DNA from: Bacteroidota bacterium
GTDB taxonomy: Bacteria > Bacteroidota > Bacteroidia > Bacteroidales > FEN-979
Assembly: GCA_026391715.1 (NCBI GenBank)
Contig: JAPLDO010000023.1
Coordinates: 1 to 32,029, forward strand
Length of the DNA: 32,029 nt
Direction: 5' to 3'
Part shown: positions 25,520-32,029 of the stretch, piece by piece
Layout of the letters: every line of letters starts with the position of its first letter
How positions within the stretch are numbered: the first letter of the stretch is position 1
Position numbers and translations under genes: made by a program
Notes under the pieces: model-generated
Databases searched by the model: none
What the model was told of the DNA's origin: nothing
What the model saw: the letters and a program-made list of their open reading frames with translations, nothing else

Positions 25520-26275
25520 ATGGAAATAGCAAAGGTCATATCCAATCATCAAAATGCAATAATCGAGATAATTAGAGAATATAAGATAGAATCTCTGAGC
25601 GGAATTGATGATAGTTATATCCTGAATGGTCATCATATTTTTGAATGGTTTAATAATACAATCCAAAAATTAACATTTAACGGCCAAAATGATGATATTT
25701 TTGGCAAACTCTTTGATGATCTTATTTTTTGTTCAGATGAAATTCAATTCTTCCTTGCAAATATGTATTTGTATAGGCCATTTATTAACAATCCACTTAA
25801 AGATATTACAATTTTTAATGGGAAAGTCCTACATTTGAATTATCCTAATATAGAATCAAGTAGATATAGCATGTTTGGATCTTCTGTGAGCGAAAAATTT
25901 TATAATTATTGGGATAGAATTGGAGATCTGATTAATCTTTTCTTCCCCAATCAATTAAATAAACGAGATGTCTATTTTTCCAAAGTTATCGATATCATTC
26001 CGCCCGAATTCCATGATTCAACAAATTATCGTTGGTTGAAGAATTTTAAAGATGAGGCTTATTGTGAGTTAAATTCAAAAAGAAGAAATCTTGTCCATTA
26101 TACAACAGAATTTACAAATTTTCAACATGTCCATCATGTGAACCCATTTGATGAACAAATAATAGAAGAACTTTACAATACAAGGTTTGGACTAGCAGAT
26201 TATTATAAAGGACATGTAAATCAAACATTGGTTGGTTTTGAAAAATGTTTATTGTTTTTAAATGAAGTTACTTGA
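25520..26275 (+). CDS. HEPN-domain protein (cassette gene)
   Basis: 251 residues. The C-terminal half is helical and contains EKFYNYWDRIGDLINLFF and then KRRNLVHYTTE, where Arg188-x4-His193 is the HEPN R-x4-6-H catalytic-type motif. The arrangement resembles the Cthe_2314 HEPN group. HEPN proteins often act as RNases in toxin-antitoxin or phage-defence systems, or as adaptors. No antitoxin (MNT or other) lies next to it, so the role is open. It lies between cassette repeats A and B, 15 bp after A. AT-rich codon use sets it apart from the chromosome to the left. Confidence 0.65.
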   Translation: MEIAKVISNHQNAIIEIIREYKIESLSGIDDSYILNGHHIFEWFNNTIQKLTFNGQNDDIFGKLFDDLIFCSDEIQFFLANMYLYRPFINNPLKDITIFNGKVLHLNYPNIESSRYSMFGSSVSEKFYNYWDRIGDLINLFFPNQLNKRDVYFSKVIDIIPPEFHDSTNYRWLKNFKDEAYCELNSKRRNLVHYTTEFTNFQHVHHVNPFDEQIIEELYNTRFGLADYYKGHVNQTLVGFEKCLLFLNEVT

Positions 26276-26312
26276 GTAAATCTTACAGGGCAAAGAAAAT
26301 TTTGGCAACAGC

Positions 26313-26437
26313 TAACGAGCCGGCAGCATAGCAATGCGGGTGGTATCCAGAAGCTAGCATTCACTAAACCTGCAAACAATATAGAAAAAAAAGAAACAAC
26401 AAGTAAACCCCGCAATGCGGCTGCCGGCAATTCGTTA
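26313..26437 (+). repeat. attC-like cassette repeat B
   Basis: About 125 bases with the clearest attC-like fold: TAACGA-GCCGGCAGC at the left pairs with GCTGCCGGC-AAT-TCGTTA at the right, and AATGCGGG pairs with CCCCGCAATG inside. This matches the R''-L''...L'-R' plan of large attC sites, although the right end (GTTATTG) is not the exact GTTRRRY core. Confidence 0.65.
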
Positions 26438-26453
26438 TTGGTTATAAGTTTTT

Positions 26454-27401
26454 ATGAATACCGTTGAGAACCTCAGAAATAGAATTGAAGAGCTTCGGAA
26501 TGAAATCCGAACATACGACTACAATGCTTTTAAAACAGAATTAGATAAAATAATTCCATTTGTAAAAATTCCATTTGTAATTACGAAAGAATTGCACAGA
26601 ATTGACACTCCATTTTACCAGGATCCATCTATTATTTTCAGAGCAAGGCCAAATACAAATAATAGTTTAAAGACTACCATGAAAGAGCCATGGTGGCATG
26701 TTTCTGAAATCTCGATTATTTCTCAAGAAAACAAAGCGAAAATCACATTTGGAAGAGCAAATAAGCAGTATGAACCCAGATTTTATGCCTGTAATTCTTG
26801 GTCAACTGCTTGCTACGAGACGATTTGGAATGAATTTCCCTTAAATACTAAGTCAAACTCGAAGTACTTTACAGTTGGTGTGTGGCAAATAACAGAACCA
26901 TTAAAGTTAGTGTTAATGCCATATTCGCCTTATTATATTCATAAATTAAAAAACCAGGAGAATAAAATCACTCAACAGATTAAAAACATCTTAAAAGATG
27001 AACGTGCATTTCTAATAGAAAACATTGTGAAAGAAAACAAGAACTTTTTATATGATATTTTTATACTTGATTTCTTTACCGATGAGTTTGCTAAGCAAAA
27101 TATTAATGATGAATATGATTACTTTTTTACGAATTATTATTGTGATCAAGTATTTGAAAAGCATTTTGACGAGAATGGTGTCCAAGATATAGATGGTATA
27201 ATCTATCCGAGTATTTGTTTTTCTTACCAAAATGATAATGTAGTTTTACATCCACGGGCACTAAATAAAATTAAATTTATTGAGGCAATGTATGTCTGGG
27301 TTGTTTATCATGAGAACAATGGAAAGACTGAATATATACCGATACATAATCCGGCTAAAGTAACCTCAGATGGGAGCTTATATTGGGAATTATTTAAGTA
27401 A
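26454..27401 (+). CDS. RES-domain protein (cassette gene), toxin-like fold
   Basis: 315 residues. The pattern fits the RES family: FRARP near residue 62, GRAN with Arg101, then FYACNSWSTACYETIW with Glu122, and late IDGIIYPS with Ser253 followed by NVVLHP. Arg, Glu and Ser give the family its name and form the active site. RES toxins degrade or modify NAD+ and are usually paired with an Xre/MbcA antitoxin. No such partner is adjacent here, and the protein is longer than typical RES toxins (about 150-230) because of an N-terminal helical part and an insertion near 160-225. It sits 16 bp after repeat B. Confidence 0.65.
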   Translation: MNTVENLRNRIEELRNEIRTYDYNAFKTELDKIIPFVKIPFVITKELHRIDTPFYQDPSIIFRARPNTNNSLKTTMKEPWWHVSEISIISQENKAKITFGRANKQYEPRFYACNSWSTACYETIWNEFPLNTKSNSKYFTVGVWQITEPLKLVLMPYSPYYIHKLKNQENKITQQIKNILKDERAFLIENIVKENKNFLYDIFILDFFTDEFAKQNINDEYDYFFTNYYCDQVFEKHFDENGVQDIDGIIYPSICFSYQNDNVVLHPRALNKIKFIEAMYVWVVYHENNGKTEYIPIHNPAKVTSDGSLYWELFK

Positions 27402-27404
27402 AAC

Positions 27405-27563
27405 CTTACATCAAACGAATCGGCTTCCGAAAATGCGGGGTGCCGTGGAAAGAAATACGGGGTATGATATTAAAACGATCTGGTTTTAGCTACCGAAATG
27501 TAAACGAAATTCGGTTATAAAATCTACTAAAGACCCCACTGCGGCTGTTGGCCTGGCATTAAC
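27405..27563 (+). repeat. attC-like cassette repeat C (divergent)
   Basis: About 160 bases starting 4 bp after the RES gene. ATGCGGGG near 27434 pairs loosely with CCCCACTGCGG near 27536, and the end GGCATTAAC gives GTTAAT on the other strand. It is the weakest member of the family. Confidence 0.45.
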
Positions 27564-27631
27564 AGCAAGCAATACAAAATGTCGAAAATGTTGATCATTA
27601 TAATGCTAAAGAATGTAACTCATTTCAAATT

Positions 27632-28198
27632 ATGAGAATAAACCGAATCATTATTCCTTGTTTGATTATCCTGTTGACTTCTTGTGGGAACAGTCAAAAG
27701 CACATAAAAAAAGAAAAAATGGACATGGCAATCATCGACCTTGCTATCAAATATAATGCAAATACAAAATGGGATTCAACGGGATTGTTTACCGTTCATT
27801 ATCAAGAAATGTTCATTGACGAAAAGCAACCTATGCTTTTCAGAGGTAGAATTTATGACATTGTAAAAGTGGATAGCTGTTACGTAGTTCAAATTTTAGA
27901 TGAAAGAGAAGATGCTGACCATAATTTTCTTGCTTCGGTTACTATTACACCGCAACAATTTAAAGAAATTTATAGTGGAAACAAATCGACTATAGGTGTT
28001 TTTATTATTAAGGTTTCAAAAGTAACTTCTTCAAATCCGTCAATTAAGGCAGACGTGAAGACTGTGGAGGCAGGAGAAGATAGGTATGGTAATTCATATA
28101 CAGAAGATGTAAGTTACACTTTTATGAGTGACGATGAAGACCGAATAATTACAATTTTCAAGGGGAAATTACTTGATATGCGTTTGGTAGAAATTTAA
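27632..28198 (+). CDS. Lipoprotein, hypothetical (cassette gene)
   Basis: 188 residues. The signal MRINRIIIPCLIILLTSCGN contains a lipobox LLTSC with Cys18 as anchor. The mature part looks beta-rich with LFRGRIYDIVKVDSCYVVQI and a series of short strands; no catalytic motif is seen. It is followed 25 bp later by a small membrane-protein gene, making the only two-gene unit in the array. Family unknown. Confidence 0.7.
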   Translation: MRINRIIIPCLIILLTSCGNSQKHIKKEKMDMAIIDLAIKYNANTKWDSTGLFTVHYQEMFIDEKQPMLFRGRIYDIVKVDSCYVVQILDEREDADHNFLASVTITPQQFKEIYSGNKSTIGVFIIKVSKVTSSNPSIKADVKTVEAGEDRYGNSYTEDVSYTFMSDDEDRIITIFKGKLLDMRLVEI

Positions 28199-28223
28199 AA
28201 AAAAGAATAAAAATAAATACCAA

Positions 28224-28553
28224 ATGAAAAACTCGAAGTTTACACATTACATAGAAACATTAGTAAGGTTGTCTGTTATAACATTTTTAATTATTGCTGC
28301 TGAGACCAGGCAGCAATATAGCTATTATATATTGCTTCGATGGTTGGTGATGACAAGTTCAATTTACTTTACATACAAAGCCTATAACAAAAAACAAATC
28401 GGACTTTCAATTTGTTTTTTAGCAACAACAATATTATTTAATCCATTTCAAAAATTCTGGTTTCAAAAAGAGACTTGGCACATCCTTGATTACTTAATTG
28501 CATTTATTTTGCTCGGAACAATTATTTATGACTGGACAAGGAAAAAACAATAA
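28224..28553 (+). CDS. Small four-helix membrane protein (DUF6804-like)
   Basis: 109 residues with four hydrophobic helices (about 15-27, 33-52, 60-76 and 85-103). The segment YYILLRWLVMTSSIYF, FNPFQKFWF and WHILDYLIAFI resemble the DUF6804 small membrane proteins, function unknown. Its TAA stop at 28551-28553 is also the TAAC edge of the next attC-like hairpin, which is the usual arrangement in gene cassettes. Confidence 0.65.
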   Translation: MKNSKFTHYIETLVRLSVITFLIIAAETRQQYSYYILLRWLVMTSSIYFTYKAYNKKQIGLSICFLATTILFNPFQKFWFQKETWHILDYLIAFILLGTIIYDWTRKKQ

Positions 28554-28626
28554 CATTCCTGCTGCTTACAATGCATATAAAACCATGCTACGCATGGTTT
28601 ATATGCATTTCCATTGGCAGTAATGC
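28551..28626 (+). repeat. Short attC-like hairpin E
   Basis: The left arm 28570-28587 (AATGCATATAAAACCATG) pairs with 28593-28609 with a single bulged A; extending by C-G leaves a TAC loop. The outer bases TAAC...CTGC and GGCAG...GTAATG frame it. Bulged bases on one arm are a known feature of attC folds. Confidence 0.6.
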
Positions 28627-28642
28627 TTCTAAGTTTACACAA

Positions 28643-29449
28643 ATGGATATAAACCATAAGAAATTAAAGCTCGAAAGTTTAAATCAACTGAAAGATTTTG
28701 TTTCATGCTTCCTGAATGAGGTTGATACTGAATTATTATATTCAAGATCATTATCTGGGAAATTGAAATTTCAGGAAGTCTTTCTTGATATTCTTTACAG
28801 AATTTCCTTAAATATCAGTTCAATTGATACCCTACTTGAAAAGTTTATTAAAAAAACACATTTCAAATTATCTATTGGATTACTGATTAGGACATCACTT
28901 TTAGATTCAATTACAATTGTTTATCTCAATCAATTTTTACTAAAATACGGTGAAATTGCAATACTTGATGAATTAGCTCGGTTTAATGTCCCTGTCATAA
29001 AACAAATCCAAAGAGAAATAGAAGAAGAAGCTATGGAAAAGCGACTTTCTAAGGCAGAAATAAATGAAATGTATTTAATCCTTGCAAAGATATTTCCTGA
29101 AAATGTTATCAATTCAACTAAAATTGTAATAAAGAAATTAAGAAAAGTTGAGGTTGTAGAAATGAAGGACTTTATCGAAAAAACTGATGTTGGCTGGTTT
29201 AGTTCCTGTTATAAGTTTTATCAATATTATTCAAATTATGAACATTTTAGCAGTACGTCAACAACTTTTTTAAATTATCATCCCGAGTTTGATTTTGATA
29301 AATTAACTATGTCACTATATCACATTCTTTATGCATGTTTTCAAGGTTTAGCAGCCATAAATCGGCAACCTGTAATTATTGAAAAATATAATAAGCTTGA
29401 ATCAATGTTTGTTAATTTTTATCCAACATTTAAGTTAAGAGTAAATTAA
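28643..29449 (+). CDS. Helical hypothetical protein (cassette gene)
   Basis: 268 residues from the ATG at 28643. The frame is open upstream to an ATG at 28571, but that lies inside the hairpin, so the later start is preferred. The protein is almost all helix with RTSLLDSITIVYLNQFL and FYQYYSNYEHFSS; the layout faintly recalls HEPN-like or DUF5677 proteins, but I cannot confirm it. No signal peptide or membrane segment. It is AT-rich, followed 1-2 bp later by repeat D. Confidence 0.6.
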   Translation: MDINHKKLKLESLNQLKDFVSCFLNEVDTELLYSRSLSGKLKFQEVFLDILYRISLNISSIDTLLEKFIKKTHFKLSIGLLIRTSLLDSITIVYLNQFLLKYGEIAILDELARFNVPVIKQIQREIEEEAMEKRLSKAEINEMYLILAKIFPENVINSTKIVIKKLRKVEVVEMKDFIEKTDVGWFSSCYKFYQYYSNYEHFSSTSTTFLNYHPEFDFDKLTMSLYHILYACFQGLAAINRQPVIIEKYNKLESMFVNFYPTFKLRVN

Positions 29450-29450
29450 T

Positions 29451-29603
29451 GGTTATGAGCACTACTGCCATCGAGCCGCTAGCCGACAATGCGAGCGGTT
29501 CCCGATGGCAAGGGTTTAACTGGTCTGCAAACAATGGTGGATAAGAAAAGAGCCAACAAGTAATATAATACCCGCTCTGAGGCTGGCGGCGGGTCAATAA
29601 CAA
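29451..29603 (+). repeat. attC-like cassette repeat D
   Basis: About 150 bases directly after the stop codon of the previous gene. AGCCGCTAGCCGACAATGCG pairs loosely with the later CCCGCTCTGAGGCTGGCGGC, and GTCTGCAAACAAT plus CCAACAAGTAA match the middle of repeats A and B. Confidence 0.55.
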
Positions 29604-29615
29604 CAAGGTAAAGAA

Positions 29616-29640
29616 AAAATCAAATCAAATCAAATCAAAT
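29616..29640 (+). repeat. 5-bp tandem repeat
   Basis: About five copies of AAATC lie just upstream of the broken cassette gene at 29652. Non-coding as far as can be seen. Confidence 0.75.
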
Positions 29641-29651
29641 AATAATCTGAA

Positions 29652-29854
29652 ATGAACACAAATCTAAATGGAAAATTACCAAAATATTTTGGGGTGCTAT
29701 TTTCTAAATCTTTAGTAAGAAAAAAACAATCATAACCTAAATAATTATAGCTAAGTATTATTTTAGACCAAAATATTACTTCGAAAAGCGTGGCAACTTG
29801 AAAGGTTTTACCGATGATGAAAAGGAAGAATTTGTAAAACAATATATTCTATAA
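29652..29854 (+). pseudogene. Decayed small cassette gene
   Basis: An ATG at 29652 gives MNTNLNGKLPKYFGVLFSKS and soon stops. Further on, another frame reads KRGNLKGFTDDEKEEFVKQY and ends at 29854. Both pieces look like real protein, separated by stops. I read this as one short gene spoiled by indels. Family unknown. Confidence 0.35.
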
Positions 29855-29920
29855 AGAAACATTAGAACAATAAGAGAGGAAACCTCTAATTATAACACAC
29901 TCAAACAAAAAACAACAACA

Positions 29921-30361
29921 ATGAAATCAGCAAAAAAAATACGAAATTTTTATCAGTACCTAATGCTTACGATATTGACCATAATCATTTTCCTTTTAAC
30001 GAAATTTCTGCATTGGCGCATTCCATGGTATTATTTTATTTTAATTTATATTAGTGCAATATTGATTGGCAGTTTTCTTTACACATATTTTGCTGGAGTT
30101 AATTGTAAGTCTGTTCGCTTTATTGGAGGTAATAATATTAACCATCAATATTTTTTGGTTAAATTTCAATTGGGATTTTCTCCGATTTATCCGCTTACTG
30201 GTTACTTTGATAATTCCACTGGTTTAAAAGAAGAAGAATTAGCACAACTTATTTACGAATTTGCGACTAAGCGAATGCTTTATCGTGCACTCAAATTCGG
30301 TACAAAAGAACCCTTGTCACTTCCATATAAAAAATCAAACATCATTTTATATCTCGGTTAA
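29921..30361 (+). CDS. Small two-helix membrane protein (cassette gene)
   Basis: 146 residues. Two membrane helices at about 12-27 and 36-56 are followed by a soluble C-terminal part with a predicted beta start (SVRFIGGNNINHQYFLVKFQ) and a helix (EEELAQLIYEFATKR). The A-rich leader before ATG is normal for Bacteroidota. It is the last clear gene before the IS21 element. No family recognised. Confidence 0.6.
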   Translation: MKSAKKIRNFYQYLMLTILTIIIFLLTKFLHWRIPWYYFILIYISAILIGSFLYTYFAGVNCKSVRFIGGNNINHQYFLVKFQLGFSPIYPLTGYFDNSTGLKEEELAQLIYEFATKRMLYRALKFGTKEPLSLPYKKSNIILYLG

Positions 30362-30396
30362 GAAAATCTACCGCTACTAATTAGGAGGAAATTAAT

Positions 30397-30480
30397 ATGT
30401 ACGTGACAATAGCCAAAAAAATAAACAGAAATGAATCCCGCCATTCTGCAACAGCGTGTAGCTTCAATTGCCGAGTATAG
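30397..30480 (+). CDS. Possible 27-residue peptide with strong ribosome site
   Basis: A GGAGG motif lies eight bases before ATG, which is unusual in this AT-rich region. The frame MYVTIAKKINRNESRHSATA continues seven more residues to a TAG at 30478. It reaches into the hairpin at 30449, so it may be the start of a gene cut off by recombination or a short leader peptide. Confidence 0.3.
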   Translation: MYVTIAKKINRNESRHSATACSFNCRV

Positions 30481-30501
30481 GCAAAAGCTCTGGCTATGTT
30501 G
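30449..30501 (+). repeat. attC-like hairpin F at the IS21 edge
   Basis: A three-step fold: CAACA with TGTTG outside, AGCTT with AAGCT in the middle, and TGCC with GGCA at the tip. It has AAC/GTT ends like attC sites. The IS21 tandem repeats begin five bases later. Confidence 0.5.
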
Positions 30502-30505
30502 TAAA

Positions 30506-30597
30506 CGGCAAATAACAATGCGAGATTTCGGCAAATAGGAATGCAGAAATTCGGTAAATAAGGATGCAGATTTTCGGCAAATAAGAATGCAAGTATC
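30506..30597 (+). repeat. Four tandem 23-bp repeats at IS21 left end
   Basis: Copies at 30506, 30529, 30552 and 30575 follow the pattern CGGYAAATARNRATGCRRR. Multiple short direct repeats at the ends are typical of IS21-family elements and are binding sites for the transposase. Confidence 0.82.
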
Positions 30598-30635
30598 CTT
30601 CCTCGATTAGTTTCCCTTTAGAGCAAAGCTGGAGG

Positions 30636-30675
30636 TTTCCAAGGGAATTGCCCCCGGGGGCAATTCCCTTGGAAA
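30636..30675. other. Perfect 40-bp palindrome in the IS21 leader
   Basis: The left half TTTCCAAGGGAATTGCCCCC is exactly complementary to the right half, with no spacer. GGAG and CTCC just outside could lengthen the stem. It lies 53 bases before istA and may block transcripts entering from outside or hide the translation start. Confidence 0.85.
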
Positions 30676-30728
30676 AAGTCTCCCTAAATTTTTCTGACTT
30701 TTGGGCTCTAACCCCAAACCAGTCAGCT

Positions 30729-32029
30729 ATGGAGAAATTTTATCCCAAATGGATTATGTACCACGAGTTACACAAGCAGCACCGAAACGGAATGACCCCA
30801 TCCCAAATTGCCTCACATCTGGTGATGGACACACGAACAGTTAAAAAATTGTTAGCCATGAGCGAACAGGAGTATATTGATTTCCAAGAACAATTGTCGA
30901 TCAGAACAAAGAAACTTGCTCCTTATGAGAGTTATGTAAAAAGTCGGCTGGAGCTTTGCCTGGAGGCATCCTCTGCACAGGTACACGACTGGTTGAAAGA
31001 ATATTACCCGTTTTTCCCTAAAGTGAGCATCAGGTCAGTATATAACTTTGTGTCGTATGTTCGTAACAAACATCATTTGCTGAAAACATTTGATGCCAGG
31101 GTCTACAACCAGGTTGAGGAACTGCCTTATGGTCAGCAGGCACAGGTTGACTTTGGCGAATATAATATGACTGATGTAGAAGGCCATCGCAAAAAGGTTT
31201 ACTTCTTTGCCTTGGTGCTGTCGCGTTCACGTTACAAGTTTGTATTTTTCAATGAGTATCCTTTTACCTCTGAAACAGCGATTTTAGCCCATGAAGCTGC
31301 TTTTAGATTCATTGATGGCTATCCTCACGAGCTTGTTTATGATCAGGACAAAGTGTTGCTGGTGGATGAAAATAAGGGTGACTTGATCTTCACAGAGACT
31401 TTCCGAGCCTATTGTCAAAGCAGACCATTTAAACTACATTTCTGTCGTAAAAGTGACCCTCAGAGCAAAGGGAAAATAGAAAACGTAATAAAATACACCA
31501 AGTACAATTTTCTCAGAGGACGAAGTTATCGTGGTGCTCCGGTATTGAACGACAAGGCGATTGATTGGCTGGGTCGCACTGCAAATGCCAAGGTACATTC
31601 GACCACATTGAAAATCCCGGCTCAGGAATGGGAGTTGGAGAGGGGATTTCTTTTACCGTTAAAATTACCTTTTACTTTTGTCTGTGATAATCCAGCGTAC
31701 AATGTAACAAAAGATAATGTCATTCATTTTAAGGGCAGTTCATACACCGTTCCGGATGATACGTTCCGGAAACCAAAAACAGAAGTATTTGTCCGGGAGC
31801 AGTCTGGTGAACTTTTCATTTTCAATAACGATGGAGAAGAGATTGCCCGGCATCCCATATCCCTTCTCAAAGGCCAGTTAGTGCGGAATAACAACCACAA
31901 GCGCGATCATACCAAAAAGATAAAGGAATTGATCAACCAGGCGGCACAGTTGTTCTCCGATGAGAATAAGGCTTTTGGGTACCTCGAAAACATTCATCAG
32001 CAAATGCCCCGCTATGTCCGTGACCAGAT
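30729..32029 (+). CDS. istA: IS21-family transposase IstA (3' end outside window)
   Basis: 433 residues are visible without a stop. An N-terminal helix-turn-helix (NGMTPSQIASHLVMDTRTVKK) is followed by a DDE integrase core with Asp141 in QVDFGEY, Asp205 in LVYDQDK and Glu251 in GKIENVIKYTK. After that comes a beta-rich Mu-type C-terminal part (IHFKGSSYTVPDDTFRKPK). IstA cuts and joins the element ends, and its partner ATPase IstB, usually just downstream, chooses the target. The reading frame looks intact as far as it goes, so the element may be active. The start at 30729 gives the normal N-terminus. Confidence 0.92.
   Translation, partial: MEKFYPKWIMYHELHKQHRNGMTPSQIASHLVMDTRTVKKLLAMSEQEYIDFQEQLSIRTKKLAPYESYVKSRLELCLEASSAQVHDWLKEYYPFFPKVSIRSVYNFVSYVRNKHHLLKTFDARVYNQVEELPYGQQAQVDFGEYNMTDVEGHRKKVYFFALVLSRSRYKFVFFNEYPFTSETAILAHEAAFRFIDGYPHELVYDQDKVLLVDENKGDLIFTETFRAYCQSRPFKLHFCRKSDPQSKGKIENVIKYTKYNFLRGRSYRGAPVLNDKAIDWLGRTANAKVHSTTLKIPAQEWELERGFLLPLKLPFTFVCDNPAYNVTKDNVIHFKGSSYTVPDDTFRKPKTEVFVREQSGELFIFNNDGEEIARHPISLLKGQLVRNNNHKRDHTKKIKELINQAAQLFSDENKAFGYLENIHQQMPRYVRDQ

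Larger units (their letters stand above)
30500..32029 (+). mobile_element. IS21-family insertion sequence, left part
   Basis: Left end with tandem end repeats (30506-30597), a palindromic leader and the start of istA. The element probably begins at the TG of TGTAAACGG at 30500, as IS21 ends are TG...CA, but the true end needs the right terminus. The right part, with istB, is outside the window. Confidence 0.75.

Noticed and set aside
29630-29842. 70-codon minus-strand frame in the decayed cassette
   Set aside because: AT-rich antisense frame of Phe, Ile and Leu opposite plus-strand remnants that read better as protein.
24566-30501. Classical mobile integron
   Set aside because: No integrase gene, no attI, and the right-hand cores do not fit GTTRRRY; kept only as attC-like.
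30506-30597. Short CRISPR array
   Set aside because: The 23-bp units are directly adjacent with no spacers and belong to the IS21 end.

Overview
The window looks like Bacteroidota chromosome, probably Bacteroidales or a related order from a metagenome. The signs are a type IX secretion (T9SS) C-terminal sorting domain, PAS-rich hybrid histidine kinases, Bacteroidota -7 promoter motifs of the form TAnnTTTG, a GH20 hexosaminidase, secreted lipoproteins and an IS21-type element. No rRNA, tRNA or CRISPR array was seen.

Layout. (1) 1-1497: 3' end of a large T9SS-secreted adhesin with 279-bp tandem repeats. (2) 1664-9116, minus strand: a sensory block of two multi-PAS histidine kinases and a receiver-kinase gene broken by deletion plus frameshift. 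(3) 9117-10208: a small repetitive element with internal palindrome, a possible gene remnant and a lipoprotein. (4) 10384-20916, minus strand: one closely packed set of genes with gaps of at most about 46 bp and two ATGA overlaps. In transcription order it holds a degenerate receiver, an outer-membrane barrel, a secreted linalool dehydratase/isomerase-like protein, a 2-hydroxyacyl-CoA dehydratase-type activator ATPase, two dehydratase/benzoyl-CoA-reductase/double-cubane-type subunits, a BASS-like transporter, a truncated acetyl-CoA synthase (AcsB/CdhC)-like protein, a CooC-like ATPase, a 52-residue acidic protein, an AttH/CrtC-like lipoprotein and a severed C-terminal copy of the second subunit. 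(5) 21503-23866, plus strand: GH20 hexosaminidase, followed by a decayed T9SS tail and terminators. (6) 24425-30500: AT-rich array of plus-strand orphan genes (HEPN, RES, lipoprotein, small membrane proteins) separated by related attC-like inverted repeats. (7) 30500-end: an IS21-family element with tandem end repeats, a perfect 40-bp palindrome and a partial istA.

The best candidate for an undescribed system is block 4. An ATP-driven low-potential reductase or dehydratase core sits with nickel/CO-enzyme assembly-type proteins (CooC and an AcsB-like protein without the catalytic domain). It also sits with two cell-envelope proteins from families whose known members hydrate or dehydrate isoprenoids (LDI and AttH/CrtC), an outer-membrane barrel of the hydrocarbon/aromatic transport type, and an inner-membrane organic-anion transporter. 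I infer an anaerobic pathway that takes up a hydrophobic, perhaps isoprenoid or alkene-like, compound, modifies it in the envelope and reduces or dehydrates it in the cytoplasm. The substrate is unknown. The activator and the two subunits are clearly richer in G+C than their neighbours, so the operon looks assembled from separate modules. The second candidate is the gene-cassette array, which resembles a mobile or superintegron-like array but shows no integrase in the window.
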